From: Paraphaeosphaeria minitans
Lineage: Eukaryota; Ascomycota; Dothideomycetes; Pleosporales; Didymosphaeriaceae
Assembly (NCBI GenBank): GCA_015832175.1
Contig: WJXW01000004.1
Location: forward strand, 1,302,001-1,366,000
Reading direction: 5' to 3'
Length of the DNA stretch: 64,000 nucleotides
Part shown: positions 33,036-43,497 of the stretch, in pieces
How the letters are laid out: each line of letters starts with the position of its first letter
Numbering within the stretch: the stretch's first letter is position 1
The notes under the pieces: model-generated
Database searches by the model: none
Told to the model about the DNA's origin: nothing
What the model saw: only the letters and a program-made list of their open reading frames with translations
Program-made: the position numbers and the translations under genes

Positions 33036-33356
33036 GGCGACAGGCGTTTGAGGATGGGGGGCAGCGCTGGGGAAGAGGTATTTTCTTCCTCTGTCCAGTG
33101 TCGACACGTCGAGCCACGGCGGTCTCAGCAGCTCTGTCGCGGTTTGCAGCATGCAGTCGTGCCCAAATGCGCATCGAGGAGGCTAGCGGTGGCGGCGAAG
33201 TGCAAATCCTGCAGCAAGTGTCGCGAGTGGACGGGCGGGCTGGCTGGCGGGCTGGCTGGCGGGAGTCGGTGAGGGCAGTGGGCAGCGAGAGGCAAGGCGG
33301 CGGGAGTCGGTGAGGGCAGTGGGCAGTGAGATGCAAGGCGGTGGTCGTGGGCGGAC

Positions 33357-33443
33357 GTGTGCGTGTGTGTGCGTATGTGCGTGTGGGCGTGTGTCCGTGT
33401 GCGTGTCCGTGTCCGTGTGCGTGTCCGTGTGCGTGTGTGTGCC
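33357..33443. repeat. GT/GTCC-rich low-complexity tract
   Basis: Alternating GTGTGC and GTCCGT elements, purine-pyrimidine alternating, so Z-DNA forming potential is possible. Confidence 0.85.
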
Positions 33444-33818
33444 GACGAAGCGGGTGACCGGTGGCGCGAATGGGCGCGGCGCTGGTTGTGGGCCGGATCG
33501 CTGGGCTCCATCGCTGCCCAACTGACGCCACTACAGACGACAGGACGACAAAAGTCTCCACACGGCGACGCTCGCGGTAGGTTCGCGGTAGGTGGTCGAG
33601 GTGGTCGAGGTGGTCCAGGTAGTCTCTACCGTGTAGTCTGCCTACCCGAGCAGGCCAGACGCTGGCTGGTCGGGTTGTTCCTGACCCTCGCTGGGCCGCA
33701 CCTGCCCGTCAAATACGTCCACGGCCAGCCTCCGCCGCCGTACGCGCTCTTCCCCCTCCCCTCCCCTCCCTTCCCCTTCTCGCCAACTGCCGCCACCGCC
33801 ATTGCCCTCACCACGGCC

Positions 33819-33883
33819 TCGCCATCGCCATCACCTGCCATCGCCATCGCCATCGCCGTCGCCATCGCCATCGCCATCGCCAC
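33819..33883. repeat. CCATCG hexanucleotide repeat
   Basis: About ten copies of CCATCG, interrupted once by ATCACCTG and once by a G change. Confidence 0.9.
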
Positions 33884-33917
33884 CCCTTGGAGCAGAACAG
33901 CCTCCAGCACCGCCTCG

Positions 33918-33979
33918 CACAGCTTGCACAGCTTGCACAGCTTCCACAGCTTCCACAGCTTCCACGGCTTCCACAGCTT
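33918..33979. repeat. 9-bp tandem repeat
   Basis: About seven copies of CAGCTTCCA or CAGCTTGCA; the Gly-to-Cys type variant copies come first. Confidence 0.9.
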
Positions 33980-34628
33980 GCTGCCCGACCGATTGACGTG
34001 CAGCCCACCCTGCCAATCGAAGCGCCTCGTCTCAAGGCGGCCTCCACTGCCCGCCCGCTCTCTAAAGAGCCGCACACCTTCAGTGCGTCGTGAGCAGGTA
34101 TCCTTCCTGTCGTTCGCACCGCTGTCCGACCGACTATACCTGCAGTGTTACTTGCGCGCCTGAGCCAGTGTGACTTGTGAGGTACCTGCCCTTGACACCG
34201 AGCTGCAACCCTGCGAGGAGCCATCCCGTCCCATCCCAGGACTCACCACCTCCCCTGCCCCCAGGACTCACCTCCCCCTGTCCCACGCCTGCCCCGAAAG
34301 AGGTCGCCGCCAGCATCGCCCATCGCCCATCACGCCTGCAGCCCGCGCCTGCGAGCCGTAGCCCAAGTGCCGTATATTGGTCCACTCCCCGCATCTGCCT
34401 GATCCTGCTGAACCCCAACCATTCTGGACTGCTCTCCCGCCGACTCCCAGTCCGCGGCCCTTCCACAAGTCTACCTTCCCTATAGACGCTTCTGGCCTGG
34501 AACCGTTACCATCCCGAGCCTGGAGCCCCTCGTTGCCCGCTGCTAGCGCCAGCCTTGCTTGGCCCTCGACACTGACATCAGTCTCCTTCTCATTTCTCCC
34601 ACCCACATACCTTTGAGTCCTGCTCACC

Positions 34629-35610
34629 ATGTCTTCGCGCATGAACCAGTGGTTCGTCCCCGGCGAGGGCATCGCTCGCGAAGTCATCACCGCCGATATC
34701 CAGCGTTACCTCGGCCCTGACGCCCTCGTCAGGCCCGGCACCGGCACTGGCGAATATGAGGTGCGCCCCTCCACCCACACGCCGCTTTTGCGAGTCCGCA
34801 GTGCTAACAGGCTAAGCAGGGTCGCTCAGGATATTGGATAACTGCATACCGGACCCTCACATCGGTACGTCGCGCGCGCGAGACCCAGGCATCCGACACC
34901 CGGCTGACAGTGGCGACAGCAAATGATTCAGGACTTGCGATCAGACTCGCAGCGTTGGCAGGCTGAGAAAGACCGCGGACGCGGTGGAGGTACTCCTCAC
35001 ATTGGTGATAAAAAGGTGACCAGACACCCTGACGCTTCTGTAGTGGCATATCAGGATTCTACCATCCATGCTTCGCGCCAGTACCACGGCCCCACCACTT
35101 CAGATTCCTATGCTGCCCCTTCAAAACCGAGCTACTCCACGTCCACGTACGGAAGCAGTGAATCGCCACACTACACTACTACTCCCACGGCTCCCTATGG
35201 TTCCCATGGCTACCAGGCTCCGCCGCACTCAGCGCATCCCGCGCAGCCTCGGACGGATCCTCAGTCTGCTTACTATGGCCAGCATGCATCCTATGCATCC
35301 ACACCTGCACCGCAGTCGTACTCATACTCCCAGCCTCCTGTCCAGGATCCTTACGGACGCGCTCCAACACAACAGTACGCGCATGCTACTCCAAGGTATT
35401 TTGGTTATTTCGAGCCACCCTATTCGGATCATCACTAAGCCCTGCCAGTGTCGTTGCCGCGCCAGGTTACTACATTGCATCCGATGGCCGACGTAAGTAA
35501 AGCTGCTGTGCAGTTCCTGCTCAAGGCTGACCACATGAATACCAGAATACCCTCTGTCTCAACAGCCTCAACAACCGCAGCCACCACCGGCTGGCCGCCG
35601 GAGAGGTTAG
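34629..35610 (+). CDS. rfeG: RfeG-like putative transcription regulator
   Basis: Five exons (34629-34760, 34820-34864, 34920-35395, 35449-35492, 35546-35610; introns 59, 55, 53 and 53 nt) give 253 residues. The conserved N-terminus MNQWFVPGEGIAREVITADI, followed by RYLGPDALVRPG and GRSGYWITAYRTLTSQMI, marks the fungal protein family named after Aspergillus RfeG, annotated as a transcription factor with little direct evidence. The rest is disordered, rich in Ser, Thr, Tyr, Pro and Gln. A single-exon reading would stop at 35438, but splicing to exons four and five recovers the family motif GYYIASDGR and a Gln/Pro-rich end (PLSQQPQQPQPPPAGRRRG). It probably acts in the nucleus; targets are unknown. 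Confidence 0.85.
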
Positions 35611-37476
35611 TAAGTCCTGGATTGATGCATCTTCCGCGGATCGCCATTTCATACCATTGTGCCCGAGGTAGATTTTCCATGGCCGCCAGGTACTCAGTTT
35701 GTTCCTCCGCTATTATACTGGTCCGGAGATACCCCTACCATTTTGCGCGACATGAGTCTGGAGTCTGACCGTCCCCTTTTAATGGCCGCCTTTTCATCCC
35801 AAGGATTTGTTTGAATTTTCGATTACGTTCCCAAAAACGGCCGGTTAGAGTGGGCTCGTGGTGAAGCTGGCCCTAGGAGTTCAATGTTGTAGTCGACCCT
35901 GAGATTCTATACGGGAGCCAGCATGTGCTTGCCTTCTGTGGAGCCGGAGTTCCACCAACTACTATTAATGTACGTTGTCCAGCGAGGTGTCCCAGCCAGG
36001 AAGCCACGTAGCGAGGACATGGAATTACAAGGCCACTAGCCATTTTCATCCACCTGCAGAAGGAGTCTCACCAGAATGGACGCAACTTTTCTTTTACCTG
36101 GGCTTCTCACACGTTTCGTTGTTTACTTAACCGAAACGTTTTGATTGCATCACGTCGATTGAGCGCTTCGCATCTACGCATGTATATACCTTGATCTCGT
36201 ACGATTTACCACGAAGGAGATGTTTTACGACCGGATGGCCATCTGTTTTGCATAGCGGAGAGTGGTGGGCGACATGCTCAGCTCGAATCAGACTGCTCAT
36301 CTCCAGTCGCGTATACATGTCTTCCAGGGAATTCTCCACCTCGCATGAATAACCAGTTACGGTCTTCCAGTCTTCCATTCCCCCCAGCTGACTGATGCCC
36401 AACCTCGAGCCGCCGCAATCTAACCATCCCAACCACAGATGAGATACTTCTTCCCGTTGGGAGTACGTACCATAGGATGCTCCACTTACCCCACGTTCTG
36501 CCAAAACGCCCCACGCTTTCATTTGCTCGCATCAGTCATCGGGTCGCAATGCCAGCAGATGATTCTTGTTATGAAGCCAATACGCGTCAAGACCCGCTTA
36601 CGTGCCCGGCGCAGTGCAAAATCTGCGCTCGTATCCATCTCCCAGCGCACTGGATCCTGCACGATCAAGCAGCAGCGCAGCGTATAAGAACGCCAATGTA
36701 ATCTTGCTTCGGGTAGACAGGCCACCCAGGCCAGCGTTTCCGCGTGCTTTACTGGTCGCGTCCTCCCGAGCGGCTAATGCGCGCGAGAATGACGCGCATG
36801 AGCTGCAATGCGAGCGCGACATGGAGTGCATGGGTGGATGGCGAGATCCTCGGGCGCAATCAATATGCATCGCAAGCGCCACTTGCACGTAGCCTCACGT
36901 ATGTTCAGAAGATACTCTGGACCATGCCCAGATTCAGGTACTTGCACCGAGCAGCCATCTACGTACACTATACGTCGTAGATTGCGGCACAGTACCGACG
37001 ATGCAACAAGTACTCCGGACCCCCCTCCCGCATTGCCCAGCAAGCCACTAAACAAGCCTGAGCACGTTCACATGCTAGCGCCCGGCGCCTTGGATCCCTC
37101 CGAAAGGGCCCTGGCATGCACGAACACGACTTGGCTTGCTTCGCGCCAAAAGCATGCGTGCGTAGGGGCTTCGGAGTGATTTGGCCTCGGGCGTACGTGC
37201 AGATCGGTGAGGAGGGAGGACGGGACGGGACAGGGCAAGGCAGGCTCGTGCCGGCCCGAGAGTGAGGGAACGGGACGTTGGGCGGGGGGCGCGAGCGGTA
37301 CGAGCTGTGAGGAGGGTGATGGGAATAGGAAGGGTTGTCCCGTGATGTGCTGTAGTTGAGGTGGTGAGAGATGCCAGGCGAGGCGAGGTGTCCGAGTCCC
37401 GGTCCAGATAGGTCTTGCACGGCGTGCTTTTTTCTCGGGCATCCCAACATACTAATCCATCCACAGCTTGACCTCG
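35611..37476. other. Intergenic region
   Basis: Nothing convincing. A minus-strand frame of 131 codons at 36127-36522 has no domain. Frames around 36600-36890 overlap on both strands and are rich in Arg and Cys. The right end leads into the hexanucleotide repeat. Confidence 0.4.
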
Positions 37477-38090
37477 TTACACCTTCTTTTCCTTTTCCTT
37501 TTCCTTTTCCTCTTCCTCTTCCTCTTCCTCTTCCTCTTCCTCTTCCTCTTCCTCTTCCTCTTCCTCTTCCTCTTCCTCTTCCTCTTCCTCTTCCTCTTCC
37601 TCTTCCTCTTCCTCTTCCTCTTCCTCTTCCTCTTCCTCTTCCTCTTCCTCTTCCTCTTCCTCTTCCTCTTCCTCTTCCTCTTCCTCTTCTCCTTTCCCAT
37701 CCCTCCCCCTCTTCCCATACAACTCCTGCCTCCCTCGACTCGCTTTCCCCTCAATCCGATCCAGCGCATCCTCAATCAATCCAATGTGGCCGCGCAGCGT
37801 CCCCTCGAACTCGTCCGATCGCGCGTCCTGCTCTTCAAGGTTGCGGTCGATGCGCACGCTGAGGTGGTAGGTGGCGCCGCTGAGCAAGAGGGCGTTGACA
37901 GCGGTGGGGAGGTAGGGGCGGAGGGAGGAAGCGTGCAGTCAATGTAGCTTCAGAGAGTAACGAGAGAGGGTGGACTTGGAAATAGACCTTGGGGCTGCTT
38001 TGTTGGGCGATGTGGTTTGAATCGATGACGACACGGAGTGGGCGACGGGGTGGAGTGGGGATTCCAATGCGCACCTCGTTCTTGGAGAGG
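37477..38090 (-). CDS. Possible hypothetical protein with long poly-Glu tail (5' end unresolved)
   Basis: A minus-strand frame reads GATYHLSVRIDRNLEEQDAR, then RGHIGLIEDALDRIEGKASR, and finally about 70 Glu residues encoded by the hexanucleotide repeat before EKEKEKEKKV and a stop. Upstream, GIPTPPRRPLRVVIDSNHIA in another frame can be joined by an 82-nt intron (37880-37961, donor GTTACT) to give QVHPLSGATYHL. A start codon was not found: a stop lies directly upstream, and any further 5' exon would approach the polymerase eta gene on the other strand. It may be a real small nuclear-type acidic protein or a chance frame prolonged by the repeat. Confidence 0.3.
37485..37690. repeat. TTCCTC hexanucleotide repeat
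   Basis: About 33 copies, beginning as TTTTCC and changing to pure TTCCTC. It encodes Glu-only on the minus strand and Leu-Pro or Leu-Phe on the plus strand. A pure polypurine/polypyrimidine tract of this length can form triplex DNA. Confidence 0.97.
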
Positions 38091-38376
38091 CTAGATCCTA
38101 GGTGAATCTAGATGTGGTGTCTTCAGATGTGGTCCGTAGTCTAGTGCGTCGAAGCACGCATCCGATTTGCAAATACCTAGACGGGTAAAGTGTGGTCGGG
38201 GTGAATGACGCGTAGCACGGGACCGCGGGAACACGCGCCATGCGCCGACCAACCCCACCCCAGCACTTCCACTTCCACTTCCACAACCACGCGCCAACAC
38301 GCTGCAAACATATCCTCAGCTCGGCATAACCACACGCGTCCACGAACCCCGAACATGCCGTAGCCCGACGCCGCCA

Positions 38377-40479
38377 ATGTCTTCCCCCGCGCCGGCCTTT
38401 GCCTCGTCGCCCTCCCTCTCCATCACCTCCCCGCGCCGCATCCCAAAATCCCGCTTCACGTTCAAGCAGCTGCAGCAGCTGAAATCCTACTCGACGCAAA
38501 CCCCCCTCCGTGCAATCGCCCACATCGACCTCGACGCCTTCTACGCGCAATGCGAGACCGTCCGGCTCGGCCTCGACCCGTCCAAACCCCTCGCCGTCCA
38601 GCAGTGGCAGGGCCTCATCGCGATCAACTACCCCGCGCGGGCGTTCGGGCTCAGCCGACACGTCACGAGCGCCGAGGCGCTGAAGGCGTGCCCCGAGCTG
38701 ATGCTGCAGCACGTGGCGACGTGGAAGGCGGGCGAGGAGACCTGGGCGTACAGCCCCGATGCATCCAGGGAGATTGCGACGCGCAAGGTCAGCTTGGATC
38801 CGTATCGCCAGGAGAGCAGGAAGATCCTCGCGTGCATCAAGGCGGCGCTGCCGGGGGACCTGCGGCGCGTCGAGAAGGCGAGTATAGACGAGGTGTTTAT
38901 GGATCTGAGCGCCCATGTGCATGCCGTGCTGCTGGAGCGGTATCCCGAGCTACGCGGCCCGCCGCCGTACGATGACCCCGGCGAGTATCTGCCCAAGGTG
39001 CCGACGACGGTACTGGACTGGAAGGCGGATGCGCTTGTGGAGACGGGGGAGGAGGACGGCGAGGTGCGCGATCCGGACTGGGATGATGTGGTGATGGTGC
39101 TTGCGTCGGAGATTGTGCGGGACGTGCGGCAGGCGGTGTTTGATACGCTAGGTTACACGTGCTCAGGAGGTGTGGCGAAGAATAAGATGCTGTCCAAGTT
39201 GGGATCAGGATACAGGAAGCCGAATCAGCAGACCGTGATACGGAATCGTGCCATCGGACACTTTCTGGGAGAGATGAAGTTCACCAAAATTCGCATGCTG
39301 GGCGGGAAGTTGGGTGACGAGGTGGTTGCCATGTTCGGCACGGATAAGGTCACAGAGCTGTTGGAGCAGCCGCTCGACCAGTTGAAGCGGTTGGGCGACG
39401 AGACGGGGTCCTGGCTATACAACACTATCCGGGGGGAGGACCACAGCGAAGTCAACCCCCGCACGCAGATCAAGAGCATGCTCTCCGCCAAGTCGTTTCG
39501 GCCCGCGATCAATTCCTTCGAGCAGGGTGTCCGGTGGCTGCGAATTTTCGTTGCAGACATCTTCTCGCGGTGCGTCGAGGAGGGCGTGTTGGAGAACAAA
39601 AGGAGGCCGCGGACCATCAATCTACATCATCGACAGGGCGCGCAGACGAGGAGCAGGTCGAGTCCTATTCCGCAGGGCAAGCCGCTGAGCGAGGCTATGC
39701 TGTTTGACCTGGCGAAGAATTTGCTGGCGCACGTGGTGGTCGATGGGCGGGCATGGCCGTGCGCAAACCTCTCCCTCAGTGTTAGCGGGTTTGAGGATGG
39801 CGTGACGAACAACAAAGGGATCGGTGGCTTCCTGGTGAGAGGCGAGGAGGCAAAGGCGATGATGTCGAGCGGGAGATCAACGATGAGCGGAGGGGAGCCA
39901 CCTGCGAAACGAAGACGAACGAAAGGGAACATCAAGAACTTCTTCGGTCCGCCCAGCGATAAGAAACGAGATTTCGATGCAGCAAGGGCGGTGTTGATGG
40001 CGCGCCAGGAATTCACGCTTGAAGAAGATACGGACGATGTTGACGAAGATGACGCTGATGAATTTGGTGCGCCGCCGCTCCAAGAGTCGGAAGAAATACC
40101 GGAATGCGACTTGTATACATACAATACGCCTCCCTCTGTGCACCCGCAGACACACGACGATCCAGACTCGCCCTTGCGAAAGCAGAGTAAACCCGATCCA
40201 CCACGGCCACCAAAACTTCATCAAGAACCATTAGATACACTCTTCTGCGGCAAATGTAATATGCATCTGCCTGTGAGCGAGAAGGCGGAACACGACGACT
40301 ATCATTTCGCAATGGACCTGTCGAAGGAAATGAGGGCGGAGGAGCGTACTGTGCCGAACATGATGGCTGCCGCGAGGCACACGCCGACCTCGAAACCATC
40401 TAAAGGCAGAGGGAGAGCGCCGGGGGGGAGGAACGTCGAAAAAGGGCAGGCGAAGCTCGCATTCGGACGGCCTACTTGA
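38377..40479 (+). CDS. RAD30: DNA polymerase eta (Y-family, translesion synthesis)
   Basis: A single-exon gene of 700 residues for the polymerase that inserts opposite UV-induced cyclobutane dimers in the nucleus. Catalytic motifs: IDLDAFYAQCE (residues about 50-60, two-metal aspartate) and SIDEVFMDL (about 168-176, Asp-Glu pair). Finger and thumb elements are GYTCSGGVAKNKMLSKLGSG and the helix-hairpin-helix MLGGKLGDEV. The little-finger domain ends about residue 490. The C-terminus carries a C2H2 ubiquitin-binding UBZ3 finger, FCGKCNMHLPVSEKAEHDDY followed by HFAMDL, with the Asp before the final His that contacts ubiquitin. A PIP-like motif GNIKNFFG (about 518) precedes it, lacking the usual Gln, and QAKLAFGRPT ends the protein as a second weak PIP-like sequence. 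The start ATG is followed by a 45-residue disordered lead, common in fungi. Convergent with the next gene. Confidence 0.97.
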   Translation: MSSPAPAFASSPSLSITSPRRIPKSRFTFKQLQQLKSYSTQTPLRAIAHIDLDAFYAQCETVRLGLDPSKPLAVQQWQGLIAINYPARAFGLSRHVTSAEALKACPELMLQHVATWKAGEETWAYSPDASREIATRKVSLDPYRQESRKILACIKAALPGDLRRVEKASIDEVFMDLSAHVHAVLLERYPELRGPPPYDDPGEYLPKVPTTVLDWKADALVETGEEDGEVRDPDWDDVVMVLASEIVRDVRQAVFDTLGYTCSGGVAKNKMLSKLGSGYRKPNQQTVIRNRAIGHFLGEMKFTKIRMLGGKLGDEVVAMFGTDKVTELLEQPLDQLKRLGDETGSWLYNTIRGEDHSEVNPRTQIKSMLSAKSFRPAINSFEQGVRWLRIFVADIFSRCVEEGVLENKRRPRTINLHHRQGAQTRSRSSPIPQGKPLSEAMLFDLAKNLLAHVVVDGRAWPCANLSLSVSGFEDGVTNNKGIGGFLVRGEEAKAMMSSGRSTMSGGEPPAKRRRTKGNIKNFFGPPSDKKRDFDAARAVLMARQEFTLEEDTDDVDEDDADEFGAPPLQESEEIPECDLYTYNTPPSVHPQTHDDPDSPLRKQSKPDPPRPPKLHQEPLDTLFCGKCNMHLPVSEKAEHDDYHFAMDLSKEMRAEERTVPNMMAAARHTPTSKPSKGRGRAPGGRNVEKGQAKLAFGRPT

Positions 40480-40651
40480 GCTGCGTAGACATCGTAGGTG
40501 ATATGCTCACTATTGGAAGAACAGGATTTTCCGTTTTTTGGCAAACCTCTTTGCCCAGAACGGACTGGTTCTGCTCTTTAAGATCTTTGTGTTGTTGATC
40601 CACTTCCGCATGCTCTTTCTCTCCATGGGACATATTGGGTCTTGACATGAG

Positions 40652-41368
40652 TCAGCACGATTGTGGCGGATGAGGGTGTAGCATGATGTGCTTGCCTCCT
40701 TGTGGGTGTCTCGCTTCGCAATACCAGCACTTGGGCGGTCTGCTCCTCTTGCTTTGCTTCTTTCCTCTCTTCACGTTGATTACATGGTGCTTCGCCAAGC
40801 CTTGCCTGGTTGTAAATCCCACCACTATGGCAGGACGATGGACCACACCATGTTTGGTCAATTGGTTCCTCCTTACTTGCTCTTCCTTTCGTAGCTCTTC
40901 TTCCCACTGGGTCCGAACATACTGCATATCGACGTACAGTACCGGACTCACACAGCACAGCTCTCCAATCCTGCTGCATAACGCTGTCCGCCTTTCATAC
41001 CGCCGCGACTTTTCCAAGTAGCCTGCATATTGTCCACCGCTCTCGGGAAGCGGGTAGAGCATACACATGATCCTTTGCCTCACCTCTCTCGGCAGGCCGA
41101 GTAGAGATGCCGAGGGGTATTTTCGGGGTTGATATCGATACGCCGGGTTCTCGCGCACCCACGGGTGGATGTAATTCGCGTCGGTCTGCTTCCGGAGGGC
41201 TTGACGTACAGGGTTGCGAAGGGTGCGGCGTACCATTGGTTCGTTCTCGATTCTGAGCTGCTTCCGTTTCTGATAACGCCTTGTCTTCCTATACTTATTG
41301 TCGCGATCAGGGTCGGCGGCGGTGGGAACAGCTGTCGACTTCGGTCTCCGCTTGTCGTTACGAGCCAT
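40652..41368 (-). CDS. Uncharacterised basic protein with an F-box-like motif
   Basis: One exon, 238 residues. The N-terminal half is very basic (KYRKTRRYQKRKQLRIENEP). The central segment SASLLGLPREVRQRIMCMLY resembles the first helix of F-box-like domains that fungi use in large numbers. The C-terminus has a C-x2-C pair with downstream histidines (KCWYCEARHPQGGKHIMLHP), which could bind zinc. The start is chosen as the first ATG of the frame (MARNDKRRPKS). It lies tail-to-tail with polymerase eta and 220 bp downstream of DPH7. Coding-like residue usage supports a real gene; function unknown. Confidence 0.7.
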   Translation of the reverse strand: MARNDKRRPKSTAVPTAADPDRDNKYRKTRRYQKRKQLRIENEPMVRRTLRNPVRQALRKQTDANYIHPWVRENPAYRYQPRKYPSASLLGLPREVRQRIMCMLYPLPESGGQYAGYLEKSRRYERRTALCSRIGELCCVSPVLYVDMQYVRTQWEEELRKEEQVRRNQLTKHGVVHRPAIVVGFTTRQGLAKHHVINVKRGKKQSKRSRPPKCWYCEARHPQGGKHIMLHPHPPQSC

Positions 41369-41589
41369 TGTAGGTGCGTGATTCTGGGCAAAAGAAGAAC
41401 TTGAGTGTTGTGGTGAGAGTCAAAAAGATTGGTGCGTTGAGAATAGAAGACGCGACAGTTTACTGTTGGCTAGCGTGACTTCCCTTGTTGGACTCCACAA
41501 CACTTCACTTGTTATGCTAGTCAACCGCGCAATCGAATCAGGCTATAATAACAACGCTTTCATTTCGTTAAATGCTATAGGCCTTCCTT

Positions 41590-42926
41590 TCATGGAGAGA
41601 CAACCGCTTTCCACAGGTATAGCTTGTGGTCCTCAAAGCTTGTGGAAACAATGGTCCTCCTGCCATCCGCATCCGCAAATTGGCAATCGCTCGAGTAGAG
41701 CAACGTGCCTGCATTCTTCTCAAACTTCGCCCTGACATCGAAGCGCCATCCCCCTCTGGTCTTATTAAGGTTGACTATGCGAGCGCCTGCCTGCATACAA
41801 CTTACAATGAGAGCATAACTCTGCTCATTCTCGCTCGAACCTGGGTTGCTTTCGCCACGTTGTGCCGCAAGTTTGATCCGAAAGACGCCTCCCTCAAGAT
41901 AATACTCCGCGAGCACTTCCCGCCGGCCAATATTAGGAATATGTAAAAGCCTAATGTGATCATCGTAGCTTCCCGTGATGACTAGATGGCCGGTGGAAGT
42001 GTTACCAATCGGCATGACGGCTGTAACCCCGGCCTGGTGTATCTTTCTGTCCGCCCATGGTATAGCCGGCAATGAGTTCGTTTCGCTGTCAACAGGTCCC
42101 AGATCAAGGATGTGATCAGCTTCAACTGGGGTAAAACGCAGGGTAGCATCGTCACCTCCACTTATTAGTCCCAGCCCCGTCTCAGATGTATCTTTGGATA
42201 CTACAAAAGAACAGTGCCAGGCCTGGAAGTCGTGCTGCATCAGCTCCGCAGAGGCGATAGGATTCCCACTTGGATCGCGCACTTTCCCAAGGCATACTTG
42301 TCCGCTTGAAAGTGTCATCGCGACGAGATCATGGCGGCGCCAATCCAACGACGTGATCAGTATGTCTGTGGAAAAGTACTGGATAGTGTACCTGTGGCAG
42401 ATCTTTGGGTAAGGAAAGGTAGCGTCATCTCTTTCGCTGGGAACCAGCCGGTAAATGGCAACCGAGCCAGTGGAAGAGGCCACAGCAAACAATCCTGGGT
42501 ATTCTTTGCCATCTCGAATTTCTTCAATGGGGGCAAAGTGGAGGTCGTAGACTCCGAATGGCGTTGGAAATGATTGGATGACGGTGCTGAGTTTCGTTAG
42601 CGCCCGAAGATCGAGAGAGTGAATAGTACTATGAATTCATTACATTCAAGGTTCGTTCTCAAACAATACACGGTGCTAAAGATCTCATGCATTGAATAAC
42701 CCTAATCAGCACTGTATTGGGAGACTTACATGTTGTCGTCTTTGACTTGTATGAGGTTCAGGCTACCAACCCTTCGCTGACTGACTGGCTCATCTTGTTC
42801 AGAAGACTCACCATCTAGTAGCGTGTATGTACCGACTACCGCATACTGGTCGTCGTGTGGCCAGAATTTGATGACATCTGGGCGCCGATCGAGCGTGATC
42901 TCTGTAAAAAGCTCGATCTCTTCCAT
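41590..42926 (-). CDS. DPH7: DPH7-type diphthine methylesterase (WD40)
   Basis: Exons 42926-42730 and 42628-41590 (101-nt intron) encode 411 residues. This WD40 propeller belongs to the DPH7/Rrt2/WDR85 group, which removes a methyl group from the diphthine intermediate on elongation factor 2 before final amidation to diphthamide. Family marks: YAVVGTYTLLDGES near the N-terminus, YPGLFAVASSTGSVAIYRL, ITSLDWRRHDLVAMTLSSGQ, LISGGDDATLRF (blade DD), VITGSYDDHIRLL and the end TIVSTSFEDHKLYLW. SGGDD and GSYDDHIR are signature strings of this group. An alternative in-frame start 30 bases earlier (42956) adds ten residues; I prefer the later one because it begins at the first propeller strand. Confidence 0.93.
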
Positions 42927-43497
42927 GAGTTGTGAGCTCAACCAAGGAAGACACACCGGTTATTTTTGTTACAAAGTTGTAGAAGTCCGAAGATATTCCA
43001 GTACGAGGCTGTACGTTGATGCACAATCACATTGGTGCTCTCAGAAGTCAAGAACAGTGTGGGAAGAAGGCTCGAACTGGTTAGTGCTTCGGCAGATCTT
43101 TCCGTACTAACACTTGAGCTCTCGCAACTCCACATATTACCAGTAACGCGTGCACACCTGTCATTGTATCGCCCAGCGTGGGTGATATCGAGCTGTGATT
43201 AAAAGTCCAGAAGAAAGTAAGCATGACGCCACCCAACGTGCACCGCCGTGTTGATGCCTTATGCGATGCTGTGGGTAGGTATCGCCTCGTTGCTGCCTAC
43301 GCTACCAAGCATCGCCACTACCTCATTTGGTGGACAGCACCCGCACCAGATGTCTATAAAGAAGTCGCGTGAAAGCGCGTTCCTCTCGTGTTCCTTATCA
43401 GAGCAGTGACGCGTCCGTCTCCACGTTCAACTCAATCAACACCTGGCCACTATCCACTCCCACATAGACAATCTCCCACTTCTGCACCAACTTCAAC
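42927..43497. other. Divergent intergenic region with a TATA-like box
   Basis: Separates DPH7 (-) from the F-box-like gene (+); both promoters lie here. No other gene is supported. Confidence 0.5.
43354..43360 (+). promoter_or_regulatory. TATA-like element
   Basis: CTATAAA lies 138 bases before the ATG of the following plus-strand gene, in an otherwise mixed-composition promoter. Confidence 0.35.

Larger units (their letters stand above)
32280..34628. other. Repeat-dense intergenic region
   Basis: No gene is supportable. The stretch is packed with short tandem repeats (7-, 12-, 6- and 9-bp units and GT-rich tracts), listed separately. Long frames on both strands here arise from the repeats. 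The last 300 bases are pyrimidine-rich and probably form the leader of the RfeG-like gene. Confidence 0.6.

Noticed and set aside
32712..33561. Long His/Thr-, Cys- and Ala-rich frames on both strands
   Set aside because: All are created by the 12-bp minisatellite and neighbouring GT tracts, whose unit lengths preserve any reading frame.
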